Assembly: GCF_040499845.1 (NCBI RefSeq)
Contig: NZ_CP159342.1
Coordinates: 5,890,001-5,954,000 of the forward strand
Direction of reading: 5' to 3'
Source: Micromonospora sp. CCTCC AA 2012012
GTDB lineage: Bacteria > Actinomycetota > Actinomycetes > Mycobacteriales > Micromonosporaceae
Length of the DNA stretch: 64,000 bases
Position numbers and translations under genes: made by a program. A model generated the notes under the pieces. The model saw only the letters and a program-made list of their open reading frames with translations. It had not been told where the DNA came from and searched no databases. Shown here piece after piece: positions 25,910 through 33,935 of this stretch; the stretch's first letter is position 1, and each line of letters starts with the position of its first letter.

Positions 25910-27090
25910 GGGTGGCCGAGGCGTGGCGGGTGGCGCTGGACGCGCTGCGCGCCAACCGGATGCGCAGCGCGCTGACCATGCTCGGTGTGATCATCGGGGT
26001 GGCCTCGGTGGTGCTGCTGGTGGCGATCGGCACCGGCACCAAGCAGAAGGTCGAACAGCAGGTCGAGGGGCTCGGCTCCAACCTGCTCCTGGTGGTGCCC
26101 GGCAAGATCGACGTCGGTACCGCCCCGGTGGTCTCGCCGCTGACCCTGAAGGACGTCGACGCGGTCTCCCGGGTGGTCGGCGACCCGTCCCGGGTCGCGG
26201 TCACCGTCGCCTCCGGTGCCACCGCGCGAGCCGGCAACCGGTCCGACTTCACCACCGTCCAGGGCGTGCTGGAGACCACCCCGACGGTCTTCACCCGGTC
26301 GCTGGCCCGGGGCCGCTATCTCACCGGGGCCGACGTCGACACCAGCCGGCGGGTGGCGGTGCTCGGCGCCTCCGTGGCCACCGCCCTCTTTCCCGACCGG
26401 GATCCGCTCGGCCAGCAGATCGCGCTCGCCGGGGTCCGGTTCCGGGTGATCGGCGTCTTCACGCCGCTCGGGCAGAGCCTCGGCGTGGACCGTGACGACG
26501 AGGTGCACGTACCGGTCACCGCCGCGCAGCGGCTCTGGGGCACCCAACGGGTCGACGGCATCGCGGTGAAGGCGCCGGACCGGGAACGGATCGGCGAGCT
26601 GGGCGACCGGATCACCGCCGAGCTGTCCCGCCGCCACCCGGACACCGAGTTCAGCGCGGTCACCCAGCAGCAGATCCTCGGGGTGCTCGGCGACATCCTC
26701 GGCGTGCTGACCGGGGTGCTGGCCGCGATCGCCGGGATCTCGCTGCTGGTCGGCGGCGTCGGCGTCTCCAACATCATGCTGGTCTCCGTCCGGGAACGGA
26801 CCCGGGAGATCGGGCTGCGCAAGGCGGTCGGCGCCCGGCCCCGGGACATCGGGGTGCAGTTCCTGCTGGAGGCGGTGCTGCTCACCGCGATCGGCGGCCT
26901 CACCGGGATGGCGCTCGGGGTGGGCGCGGCGCTGCTGGTCGACGCGGTCTCCCCGATCCCCGCCGCGATCACCTGGTGGTCGCTGGCGCTCGCCTTCGGG
27001 GTCTCCGCCGCCGTCGGCATCGTCTTCGGGGTGGTCCCGGCGCAGCGGGCCGGCCGGCTCGACCCGGTGGTGGCACTGCGCGCCGAGTGA
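25906..27090 (+). CDS. MacB/FtsX-type ABC permease
   Basis: A 394-aa permease from GTG 25906. It has the MacB layout: one N-terminal helix (about 20-43, TMLGVIIGVASVVLLVAIG), an extracellular MacB core domain of about 220 residues (containing TLKDVDAVSRVV and RRVAVLGASVATALF), then three helices (about 265-290, 315-345 and 355-380). The coupling motif RERTREIGLRKAVGARPRDI lies between helices 2 and 3. It transmits ATPase strokes to the adaptor rather than forming a simple pore. It is the last gene of the exporter operon. Confidence 0.93.
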   Translation: MRVAEAWRVALDALRANRMRSALTMLGVIIGVASVVLLVAIGTGTKQKVEQQVEGLGSNLLLVVPGKIDVGTAPVVSPLTLKDVDAVSRVVGDPSRVAVTVASGATARAGNRSDFTTVQGVLETTPTVFTRSLARGRYLTGADVDTSRRVAVLGASVATALFPDRDPLGQQIALAGVRFRVIGVFTPLGQSLGVDRDDEVHVPVTAAQRLWGTQRVDGIAVKAPDRERIGELGDRITAELSRRHPDTEFSAVTQQQILGVLGDILGVLTGVLAAIAGISLLVGGVGVSNIMLVSVRERTREIGLRKAVGARPRDIGVQFLLEAVLLTAIGGLTGMALGVGAALLVDAVSPIPAAITWWSLALAFGVSAAVGIVFGVVPAQRAGRLDPVVALRAE

Positions 27091-27325
27091 CCCGCGTGGC
27101 CGAGGCCACGGGAGCGGTCCCGGCAACGGGACGAGGGACCCAACCGGGTGGAAAACGCCAGGTCAAGACTGGGAAAACGGCCAGCGATGCATGATCAAAC
27201 GCAGGAAGGGATCGCGCCGGTCACAACCGTCCCGCTACCGTACTGGTAACACGCGCGTTGCCGTTCCGGCGGGACGATCCCGTCGGCCCCGGCACGCGCC
27301 GGGCATGGGAATGGGTCGGTGAGCC

Positions 27326-27535
27326 ATGGCCGGGTCGCAGTCCGACGCTCGACTGTCGGATGTCAGGTTCCTGACCGTCGCCGAGGTGGCGACGGTCATG
27401 CGGGTGTCCAAGATGACGGTCTACCGTCTCGTGCACAGCGGTGAGCTCACCGCCGTCCGGGTCGGCCGGTCGTTCCGGGTCCCCGAGCACGCGGTGCACG
27501 AATACCTGCGGGGTGCCTTTCAGGAGACCGCCTGA
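27326..27535 (+). CDS. Excisionase-type helix-turn-helix protein (Rv0500A-like)
   Basis: A 69-aa DNA-binding protein with an excisionase/MerR-type winged helix: FLTVAEVATVMRVSKMTVYRL (about residues 15-35) then the wing VRVGRSFRVPEHAVHEYL. Such proteins sit directly before the bS22 gene throughout actinobacteria, as Rv0500A does in Mycobacterium tuberculosis (from memory). It is not part of an integrative element here: no integrase or attachment repeat is seen. An inverted repeat TACC-N5-GGTA at 27236-27248, about 80 bp upstream, is a possible operator. Its target genes are unknown to me. Confidence 0.88.
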   Translation: MAGSQSDARLSDVRFLTVAEVATVMRVSKMTVYRLVHSGELTAVRVGRSFRVPEHAVHEYLRGAFQETA

Positions 27536-27589
27536 CGCGTCGTCCGGCCCTCGGGCGAGTGCGACGTAACGGGCATCCACGGGGGCGCG

Positions 27590-27619
27590 TTGGTCCTGCT
27601 GACCCACTCCGGCTACCCT
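27590..27619 (+). promoter_or_regulatory. Probable promoter of the bS22 gene
   Basis: TTGGTC at 27590-27595, an 18-bp spacer and TACCCT at 27614-27619, about 140 nt before the bS22 start. The -10 fits the actinobacterial pattern; the -35 is partial. Confidence 0.45.
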
Positions 27620-27757
27620 GGAGCCCGATCGTGACCGCACACTGGTGCGCCCTGCCCACCACACGCTGGTCCGGTCCGTTGTCCGCACGCGGTCACCGAC
27701 GCCACCCGAGGTGGTGTCTCCCGGTCCGCCCCGCACGTTGCATCGAAAGGCTGTCGT

Positions 27758-27859
27758 ATGGGCTCGGTGGTCAAGAAGCGCCGCAAGCGCATGGCTAAGA
27801 AGAAGCACCGCAAGCTGCTGCGCAAGACCCGCGTCCAGCGTCGCCGTCTCGGCAAGTGA
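27758..27859 (+). CDS. Small ribosomal subunit protein bS22 (AURKAIP1/COX24 type)
   Basis: A 33-residue, extremely basic protein: [20 protein letters not shown], ending in RVQRRRLGK. It differs at only a few positions from the mycobacterial 30S protein bS22 (Rv0500B) as I remember it, which binds near the decoding centre of the small subunit. It is read from ATG 27758, with an A/G-rich GAAAGG about 10 nt upstream. It lies between the excisionase-like gene and the epimerase gene, the conserved actinobacterial position. Confidence 0.93.
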   Translation: MGSVVKKRRKRMAKKKHRKLLRKTRVQRRRLGK

Positions 27860-27979
27860 CCGCAGCCGGGCCACGGCCCGGCTGCCGGCACCACTTGCCA
27901 ACTGTCGACTCTCGGAGGCTCAGGTGATCAGGCCGCGGATGTCCCGGCTCGATCCCGCCTGCCGGGCGAGGCGCACGAC

Positions 27980-29053
27980 ATGACCCCCGGTGGCACCCCA
28001 GGTGCTCCGGGGGTCGTCGTCGTGACCGGGGTGGGTCGCTATCTCGGCGCCCACGTCGCCGCCCGGCTCGCCGCCGATCCCCGGATCGAGCGGGTCATCG
28101 GCGTCGACCCGGCCACCCCGGGCCCCGAGGTCACCGACCTGCTCGACCGGGTCGAACGGGTCCGCCTCGACCTCGACTCCCTCGGCGGTCTCCTCGCCGA
28201 CCTCGACGTCGACGCCGTCGTCCACCTGGCGCTGGTCAGCTCACCCGACCCGCAGCACGGCGGCCGGTCGGCGATGAAGGAACAGAACGTCATCGGCACC
28301 ATGCAGCTGCTCGCCGCCTGCCAGCGGGCGCCCCGGCTGCGCAAGCTCGTGGTCCGCTCCTCGACCGCCGCGTACGGCGCGTCGTTCCGCGACCCGGCGG
28401 TGTTCACCGAGGAGACCGAGCCACGCGAGGTGCCGCGCGGCGGTTTCGGCCGCGACATCCTCGACATCGAGGGGTACGTCCGCGGGTTCCGCCGCCGCCG
28501 GCCCGACGTGACCGCCACCGTGCTGCGCTTCGCGCCGTTCATCGGCTCCACGGCCGACACCACGCTCACCCGCTACTTCTCCCAGCCGGTGGTGCCCACC
28601 GTCTTCGGCCGTGACCCCCGCCTCCAGTTCGTGCACTTCGACGACGCCCTGGAGGTGCTGCACCGGTCCATCGTCGAGGACCATCCGGGCACCTACAACG
28701 TCGCCGGGCCGGGGGTGCTCTCCCTCTCCCAGGCGATCCGGCGGGCCGGTCGGGTCGCCATGCCGGTGCTGGAACCCGGCCTCTCCGGGGCCGCCGCGTT
28801 CGCCCGCAGCCTCGGCTTCGGCCGCTACGGTTTGGACCAGGTGGACCTCTTCGTGCACGGTCGGGTGGTGGACACCAGTCGACTGGAGCGGGAGTACGGC
28901 TTCACGCCGCGTACCACCGCCGCCGCCTTCGAGGACTTCATCCGTGCCCACCACGGCGGCATCGTGGTGACCCGGGAGCAGCTCAGTGCCGCCGAGCAGT
29001 TGGTGCTGGAAGGCATCCGGCAGGTGCGCTCGGCCGTCCGGGAACGCCCGTGA
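27980..29053 (+). CDS. NAD-dependent epimerase/dehydratase (extended SDR, Rv0501-like)
   Basis: A 357-aa nucleotide-sugar-epimerase-like oxidoreductase. The Rossmann motif VTGVGRYLGAHVA (G-x-x-x-x-x-G variant) is at about residues 15-27, the acidic NAD-binding residue is in VIGVDPA, and VVHLALVSSP and RSSTAAYGAS follow. Ser/Thr and Tyr-like positions are present but the canonical Y-x-x-x-K is not clear (DIEGYVRGFRRRR), so catalysis may be altered. Mycobacterial galE2/Rv0501 occupies the same place after bS22. The stop overlaps the acyltransferase start (GTGA). Confidence 0.85.
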   Translation: MTPGGTPGAPGVVVVTGVGRYLGAHVAARLAADPRIERVIGVDPATPGPEVTDLLDRVERVRLDLDSLGGLLADLDVDAVVHLALVSSPDPQHGGRSAMKEQNVIGTMQLLAACQRAPRLRKLVVRSSTAAYGASFRDPAVFTEETEPREVPRGGFGRDILDIEGYVRGFRRRRPDVTATVLRFAPFIGSTADTTLTRYFSQPVVPTVFGRDPRLQFVHFDDALEVLHRSIVEDHPGTYNVAGPGVLSLSQAIRRAGRVAMPVLEPGLSGAAAFARSLGFGRYGLDQVDLFVHGRVVDTSRLEREYGFTPRTTAAAFEDFIRAHHGGIVVTREQLSAAEQLVLEGIRQVRSAVRERP

Positions 29054-30234
29054 CCGGCCGGGACGAGCGGGGCGACGCCCGCTTCGACGTACCGCCGGCC
29101 ATGCCCGGGCCGGACGCGGAGCCGGCGCGGCGCAACGGACACCGCCGGGCGACGGTCGCCGCCGTCGAACCGACAACCCACGACGAGCCGGACACCGCCG
29201 CGACGGACGAGCCGGTCGCCGTCGCGCCGCACGAGCCGGTCGTCCCTGCGCGGGACGAGCCGGACACGGACGAGCCGGACGAGCCGGACGCTGCCGCGCG
29301 GGACGAGCCGGGCCCGGCCGCAAGCGACGAGCCGGACGCTGCCGCGCAGGATGGGCCGGCGGTGCACGCGGGACCGGCGGTGGCGGACCGGCACGACCAC
29401 TGGGACCGGCGGGTCGCGGGCGGGCTGGCGTTCCTGCGCCGGCGGCTCTCCGGCGACTACGAGGTCGACGAGTTCGGGTTCGACCCCGATCTGACCGACG
29501 CGGTCTTTCACCCGCTGGTCCGGCTGCTCTACCGGGACTGGTTCCGCACCGAGGTCAGCGGCCTGGAGAACGTGCCCACCGACGGTGCCGGCCTGGTGGT
29601 CGGCAACCACTCCGGCACGGTCGCGCTGGACGCCTTGATCCTCGCCACCGCGCTGCACGACCAGCACCCCGCCCGCCGCTACCTGCGGCTGCTCGGCGCC
29701 GACCTGGTCTTCCGGATGCCGGTGGTCTCCGAGATCGCCCGCAAGACCGGCGGCACGGTGGCCTGCAACCCGGACGCGGAGCGGCTGCTCGGCAACGGTG
29801 AACTCGTCGGCGTCTTCCCGGAGGGCTTCAAGGGCGTCGGCAAGCTCTATTCCGACCGCTACAAGCTCCAGCGTTTCGGTCGGGGCGGGTTCGTCTCGGC
29901 GGCGCTGCGCACCGGCACCCCGATCGTGCCGGTGGCGATCGTCGGTGGCGAGGAGATCTATCCGATGCTCGCCGACATCAAGCCACTGGCCCGACTGCTG
30001 AAGCTGCCCTACTTCCCGGTCACCCCGACCTTCCCGTGGCTCGGGCCGCTCGGCATGGTGCCGCTGCCCAGCAAGTGGCTGATCGAGTTCTGCCCGCCGA
30101 TCCCCACCGCCCACCTGACCGACGCGGCGGACGACCCACTGGTCGTCTTCAACCTCGCCGACCAGGTCCGGGAGACCATCCAGCACACCCTGCACAAGCT
30201 GCTGGAACGACGCCCCGACCCGTTCGGTCCCTGA
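29050..30234 (+). CDS. Lysophospholipid acyltransferase-like protein (PlsC superfamily, Rv0502-like)
   Basis: A 394-aa membrane-associated acyltransferase from GTG 29050. Residues 1 to about 115 are a disordered acidic tail with repeated DEPD/DEPDAAA units. The catalytic domain starts near residue 160: VGNHSGTVALDAL is the active-site block, GVFPEGFKGVGK the second, GGFVSAALRTGTPIVPVAIVG the third. The block has His followed by Asp seven residues later, wider than the usual H-x4-D, as I believe occurs in the MGAT-like branch. Such enzymes acylate lysophosphatidic acid or other glycerolipids. It follows the epimerase as Rv0502 follows Rv0501. Confidence 0.83.
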   Translation: MTGRDERGDARFDVPPAMPGPDAEPARRNGHRRATVAAVEPTTHDEPDTAATDEPVAVAPHEPVVPARDEPDTDEPDEPDAAARDEPGPAASDEPDAAAQDGPAVHAGPAVADRHDHWDRRVAGGLAFLRRRLSGDYEVDEFGFDPDLTDAVFHPLVRLLYRDWFRTEVSGLENVPTDGAGLVVGNHSGTVALDALILATALHDQHPARRYLRLLGADLVFRMPVVSEIARKTGGTVACNPDAERLLGNGELVGVFPEGFKGVGKLYSDRYKLQRFGRGGFVSAALRTGTPIVPVAIVGGEEIYPMLADIKPLARLLKLPYFPVTPTFPWLGPLGMVPLPSKWLIEFCPPIPTAHLTDAADDPLVVFNLADQVRETIQHTLHKLLERRPDPFGP

Positions 30235-30237
30235 CCG

Positions 30238-30251
30238 GCCGGGGCCCCGGC
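30238..30251. terminator. Compact GC palindrome between convergent genes
   Basis: A 14-bp perfect palindrome (GCCGGGG and its complement) filling the 18-bp gap between the acyltransferase stop and the HAD phosphatase stop. As a hairpin it has almost no loop, so its role as a terminator is tentative. Confidence 0.35.
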
Positions 30252-30252
30252 G

Positions 30253-31128
30253 TCAGGGGGTGCGGCGGCGGCGGTGCAGCGCGAGGCCGGCGGTGACCGC
30301 GCCGGCGACCAGTCCGGCGGCGGCCGTCGACGGTACGGCGATCTTCGCCGCCCGCCGCCCGGTGCGGAAGTCCCGCACCTCCCAGCCGTGCTCGCGGGCC
30401 CGCCGGAGCAGAGTGGAGTCGGGGTTCACCGCCACCGGGTGCCCCACCGTGGAGAGCATCGGCAGGTCGTTGGCGGAGTCGCTGTAGGCGGCGCAGCGGG
30501 TCAGGTCCAGCCCCTCCACCGCGGCGAGCTGGCGTACCGCCTCCGCCTTGGCCGGCCCGTGCATCAGGTCACCGACCAACCGCCCGGTGTACGCCCCGTC
30601 CACCACCTCGGCCACCGTGCCGATCGCGCCGGTCAGGCCGAGCCGGGTGGCGATCACCCGGCCGATCTCCACCGGGGCGGCGCTGACCAGCCAGACCCGC
30701 TGGCCGGCATCCAGGTGGCGTTGCGCCAGTTTGCGGGTGCCGGCCCAGATCCGCGGTGCCATCAGCTCGTCGAAGATCTCCTCGGCGAGCCGTTCGACGT
30801 CGTCGACCCGCCAGCCGTGGATGAACGCGAGCGCGGCCTCCTTGGCCTGGGACATGTCACCGGCGTGCTCGGTGGCGAGCAGCCGGAACTTCGCCTGCTG
30901 CCAGGCGAACCGGGCCAGGTCACCGCTGGTGAAGTAGTTCCGGGCGGCGAGCCCACGGGCGAACCAGTAGATCGAGGCGCCCTGCATCATCGTGTTGTCC
31001 ACGTCGAAGAAGGCCGCCGCGCCCGGATCCGGCGTCGGGGTGGCCGGGGGTGCCGCCGGGGTCTCCGACCAACCGGCGGTGTGACCGTGGACGTCGGTGC
31101 TGACCGTGACCTTGCGGGTGCGGACCAC
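30253..31128 (-). CDS. HAD-IB family phosphatase (SerB1/Rv0505c-like)
   Basis: A 291-aa HAD-superfamily subfamily IB hydrolase. GTG 31128 is chosen because GGGAGGGAGG lies 4 nt upstream. Motif I is AAFFDVDNTMM (the Asp pair is the nucleophile and acid/base), motif II WLVSAAPVEIG, motif III the Lys in GPAKAEAVRQL, and motif IV YSDSANDLPML. The C-terminal 30 residues include a hydrophobic stretch (AAAGLVAGAVTAGLAL) ending in RRRR, so it is probably membrane-tethered. Family members dephosphorylate phosphoserine or lysophospholipids; being beside a PlsC-type gene favours a lipid phosphate, by inference. Confidence 0.87.
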   Translation of the reverse strand: MVRTRKVTVSTDVHGHTAGWSETPAAPPATPTPDPGAAAFFDVDNTMMQGASIYWFARGLAARNYFTSGDLARFAWQQAKFRLLATEHAGDMSQAKEAALAFIHGWRVDDVERLAEEIFDELMAPRIWAGTRKLAQRHLDAGQRVWLVSAAPVEIGRVIATRLGLTGAIGTVAEVVDGAYTGRLVGDLMHGPAKAEAVRQLAAVEGLDLTRCAAYSDSANDLPMLSTVGHPVAVNPDSTLLRRAREHGWEVRDFRTGRRAAKIAVPSTAAAGLVAGAVTAGLALHRRRRTP

Positions 31129-31266
31129 GCGACCTCCCTCCCCGTACGACGACCGCGAACCGTCCTGCACTGCGAGCGTAGCCGGGGGTCGGTGACGGTC
31201 GGGTGTCCGTGCGGGGAAGTGTGGCGTGGACGGCTGTCCCGCTGCGCCGACCGGTTTCGGGTGGAC

Positions 31267-32136
31267 TCAGCGGTCGCCGGGGCAGCTGTTCGGAGTGGGG
31301 CCGAGCGCGTCGCTGGCCACCGGGGCCGGCAGGCCGCAGGCGATCGCCGCGCGGAGCGCCCCGGAGCGTTTGCCGATCGCGTCGAGCAGGGCCAGCGAAC
31401 GCCGGGTGCGGTCCCGCTCGACGTGGTCGTCCCGGTCGAGCAGGCCGCTGACCGCCCGGCGCTGCCCGGTGAGGAAGGTGCTGACCGCGTCCAGGCCCGC
31501 CGGGTCGGAGCGCTGCGCCGCGACGGTGGTCAGCAGGCGTACGCCCTGGCGGGTGTCGGCGTCCATGTCGTCGAGGACGGCGCTGAACCCGATCCGGTCG
31601 CCGTGCAGCGTGGCGGCCTCGTCGAGCCGGGTGCGGGCGAAGTCGAGGAAGAGCTGGCCACGGCTGATGTCGGAGCTGGCCAGCGCGAGCTGGGCGCGTT
31701 CCGTGGAGCGCTTCATGCCGTACAGGGCGTCACCGGGGACCGCGTTCTCGCTGGCGGCGGAGATGCCGGAGAGGGCGACCGCCCCGGCGGCCACGCCGAC
31801 CAGGATCGCGCCCCGGGCCCGGGCCCGACGGGCGGTGGCCGCCGGCAGGAACGAGCCGCGGGCGGTGCTGGCGGCGGTCTCCGGGGTCGTCTTCGCCGGG
31901 CTGCCGATGCCCTCCCGCTCGGCGGTGGCGACGAGCATCGCCCGCAGCCCGGTACGGAAGTCCGGCTCCACGTCGACGTCGGGCCGGTCTGCGGTGAGTT
32001 GCTGACCGAGCGCGACGAGTCCGGCGAGTTCCTCGTCGGCCCGGGAGCGGACGTGGTGCCGCCGCCCGCCGTTGGCCTCGTCGAGAAGCTGCGCGAAGCG
32101 TTCGGCACGCCGACGGGAGAAGAGGTTGCTGTCCAC
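31267..32136 (-). CDS. DUF5667 membrane protein, probable anti-sigma factor for BldN (RsbN-like)
   Basis: A 289-aa single-pass membrane protein. GTG 32136 is preferred because AGGAGG lies 8 nt upstream; the GTG at 32145 overlaps that site. Residues 1-98 are cytoplasmic (SRRRAERFAQLLDEANG, then DFRTGLRAMLVATAERE), a helix follows (about 105-123, GAILVGVAAGAVALSG), and the outer domain has NAVPGDALYGMKRSTERAQLAL, the DUF5667 hallmark. It lies directly downstream of the bldN orthologue on the same strand. In Streptomyces the gene after bldN encodes RsbN, a membrane anti-sigma factor that holds BldN inactive; the layout here matches. Confidence 0.82.
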   Translation of the reverse strand: MDSNLFSRRRAERFAQLLDEANGGRRHHVRSRADEELAGLVALGQQLTADRPDVDVEPDFRTGLRAMLVATAEREGIGSPAKTTPETAASTARGSFLPAATARRARARGAILVGVAAGAVALSGISAASENAVPGDALYGMKRSTERAQLALASSDISRGQLFLDFARTRLDEAATLHGDRIGFSAVLDDMDADTRQGVRLLTTVAAQRSDPAGLDAVSTFLTGQRRAVSGLLDRDDHVERDRTRRSLALLDAIGKRSGALRAAIACGLPAPVASDALGPTPNSCPGDR

Positions 32137-32417
32137 CGCAGGCACCTCCTCTCGCTGGTCACGGCCGGTCGGCCGTAGTCGTCACCAGCGACCGGTGGAG
32201 TGTGACGCCGACGGACGGCCCGATCGGCCGACCCCCGTTCACCGGACCGGGTGGCCCGGGGGACGCCGGGACAACCACTGGTCGCACCCGGAGAAACGGT
32301 CCGCGCCGGGTGGCGGTTACGGGGCGGGCGGAGGCGAAATCACGAAGAGTGATCGTCGTCACGGTGGCGTGACGGGTGGCCCGCCCTCGTGACGATGGCG
32401 GGTCGCAGCGGCGGTGA

Positions 32418-33404
32418 TCAGGGCTGGAAGCCGTCGGGCAGCAGCCGGGCGAGGGCGCGTACCGCCCGGTACTGGAGGGCCTTGATGGCGCCCTCGTTCT
32501 TGCCCATCGCCCGGGCCGTCTCGGCCACCGAGAACCCCTGGAGGAACCGGAGCACGATGCACTCCTGCTGCTCCGGGTTGAGCTGCTTGACGGCGGTCAG
32601 CAGGGCGACGTTGGTGATGTGCTCCACCACCGCCGCCTCCGGGCTGCCCTCCGGCCCGCGGTCCTCGCGGTCGGCGTCGAGGACGTCCCCGGTAGTGACC
32701 TCCAGCCGGTAGCGGCCGGACTTGAAGTGGTCGGCGACCAGGTTGCGGGCGATGGTGACCAGCCAGGCGCCGAGGTCGCGGCCCTGCCAGGTGAAGCTGC
32801 CGATCCGCTTGAGCGCGCGCAGGAAGGTGTCGGAGGTGAGGTCCTCGGCGAGCTGCCGGTTGCCCACCCGGAAGTAGACGAAGCGGAAGACCGTGTCGAC
32901 GTACCGGTCGTAGAGCAGCCCGAACGCCTCGGCCTCGCCGGCCTGGGCCCGTTCGACCAGGGACCACACCTCGGTGGCCGGGTCGGACGGGTCGGGGCGG
33001 CTCGGGTAGCCGGTCGCGGTGGTGGCGGGCGGTGCGGCCTCGGCCGGCACCTTGGGCAGCACCGCCGTGTCGGCGGCGGGGACCGCGGGCAGCACGGCGG
33101 TCTCGCCCGCCGACGGGTCGCTCACCGCGGGCGGGTCGCCGGCCCGGCGGCCCTGCACCGGCATGACGGGCCGGGGCGGTGCGCCGACCCGGCCGGCGGT
33201 CGGCATCGCGTTCCCGCCGGGTTGTGCCGGTCGGGCGGGCGCCTCGTTGTGGTGCGACCGGTTGCGCAGCCGCCGGGCGCCGCCCTCGCCGCGCAGGGCG
33301 AGCCCGGAGCTGCCCTCCGCCGGCTCCAGCCGCTCGTTGACCGCCGCCCTGGGTGCCGGGCCGGTGAGGCCGGTCGGCCGTTCCGTCCAACCGAAGGTGG
33401 TCAC
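32418..33404 (-). CDS. bldN: ECF sigma factor BldN (developmental) with long N-terminal extension
   Basis: A 328-aa ECF sigma factor. Region 2 contains EAFGLLYDRYVDTVFRFVYF and AEDLTSDTFLRALKRI (about residues 160-205), GRDLGAWLVTIARNLVADHF follows, and region 4 has LNPEQQECIVLRFLQG and VAETARAMGKNEGAIKALQYR. These blocks match Streptomyces BldN almost word for word as I recall it. The first 140 residues are a Pro/Ala-rich, low-complexity extension; Streptomyces BldN is also made as a pro-protein. GTG 33404 has GGGGAGG 4 nt upstream. BldN drives aerial-hypha surface-protein genes there. A 281-bp gap separates it from the anti-sigma gene. Confidence 0.92.
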   Translation of the reverse strand: MTTFGWTERPTGLTGPAPRAAVNERLEPAEGSSGLALRGEGGARRLRNRSHHNEAPARPAQPGGNAMPTAGRVGAPPRPVMPVQGRRAGDPPAVSDPSAGETAVLPAVPAADTAVLPKVPAEAAPPATTATGYPSRPDPSDPATEVWSLVERAQAGEAEAFGLLYDRYVDTVFRFVYFRVGNRQLAEDLTSDTFLRALKRIGSFTWQGRDLGAWLVTIARNLVADHFKSGRYRLEVTTGDVLDADREDRGPEGSPEAAVVEHITNVALLTAVKQLNPEQQECIVLRFLQGFSVAETARAMGKNEGAIKALQYRAVRALARLLPDGFQP

Positions 33405-33935
33405 CGCGCCTCCCCGATCCGCACCGGGCGTGGCCGTGCCGGTCGTCGCGGCGGCGCGCCGGGACCGGGCAGGGCCGTCCCGGGACCCGCCGACAGGCGG
33501 CAGGTCACCTTGAGGTGCTGGTCCAATGCGCTCACAGGCACGGGGGCCTCCTCGGGCTGAGGGGTGTCAACTCACGGCAAATGGGGTGAGCTGACCCGAG
33601 TGATGATAGGGCCAACGTCACCCGCGCGTGGCAAGTCCGTTACACAGGGCGGAAGTATTTCCCTCCCCGTCGCACAAATGGCGGACCGGTTGTCCGTCGT
33701 GTGCGGTTGACTTTGTCGCTGTGGGCTGGTCCGGAGTGGAAAGTCCTGGTCGGAGCGGTTGCCGGGGCCCGTCGGCGTGTCGCGGCGGGGCGGCCTCGCC
33801 GGCACCCGTACCCGGGTCGCCGGGCGACCGGTGCCGCCCGCACGCCGGTCCTCCCGGCGGGACCGGGGTCACCGTCACCCCCATTCGGCGTACGGGCATG
33901 GCCGGGCGCGGGCCGCTGTGCCAGACTCAGCGACC
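33405..33935. other. Long intergenic region upstream of bldN
   Basis: 531 bp separating bldN from the divergent acyl-CoA ligase, less GC-rich in its middle than the flanks. It holds the inverted repeat at 33566-33595 and TTACACAGGG at 33640-33649, which matches the first ten positions of the BldD box recalled from Streptomyces but not its second arm. No gene is supported; open frames here have no ribosome site and look like non-coding GC frames. Confidence 0.55.
33566..33595. promoter_or_regulatory. Inverted repeat upstream of bldN (candidate operator)
   Basis: GTCAACTCAC at 33566-33575 and GTGAGCTGAC at 33586-33595 are inverted with nine of ten positions pairing and a 10-bp spacer, so the half-site centres are two helical turns apart. 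It lies about 160-190 bp before the bldN start, a position suited to a dimeric activator or repressor. Confidence 0.45.

Noticed and set aside
27326..27535. Excisionase-like gene as part of an integrated plasmid or prophage
   Set aside because: It sits directly before bS22 in the conserved actinobacterial position, with no integrase, attachment site or phage genes.
33618..33899. Small open frames in the gap upstream of bldN
   Set aside because: No ribosome site, no conserved motif, and several overlapping frames of similar quality on both strands.
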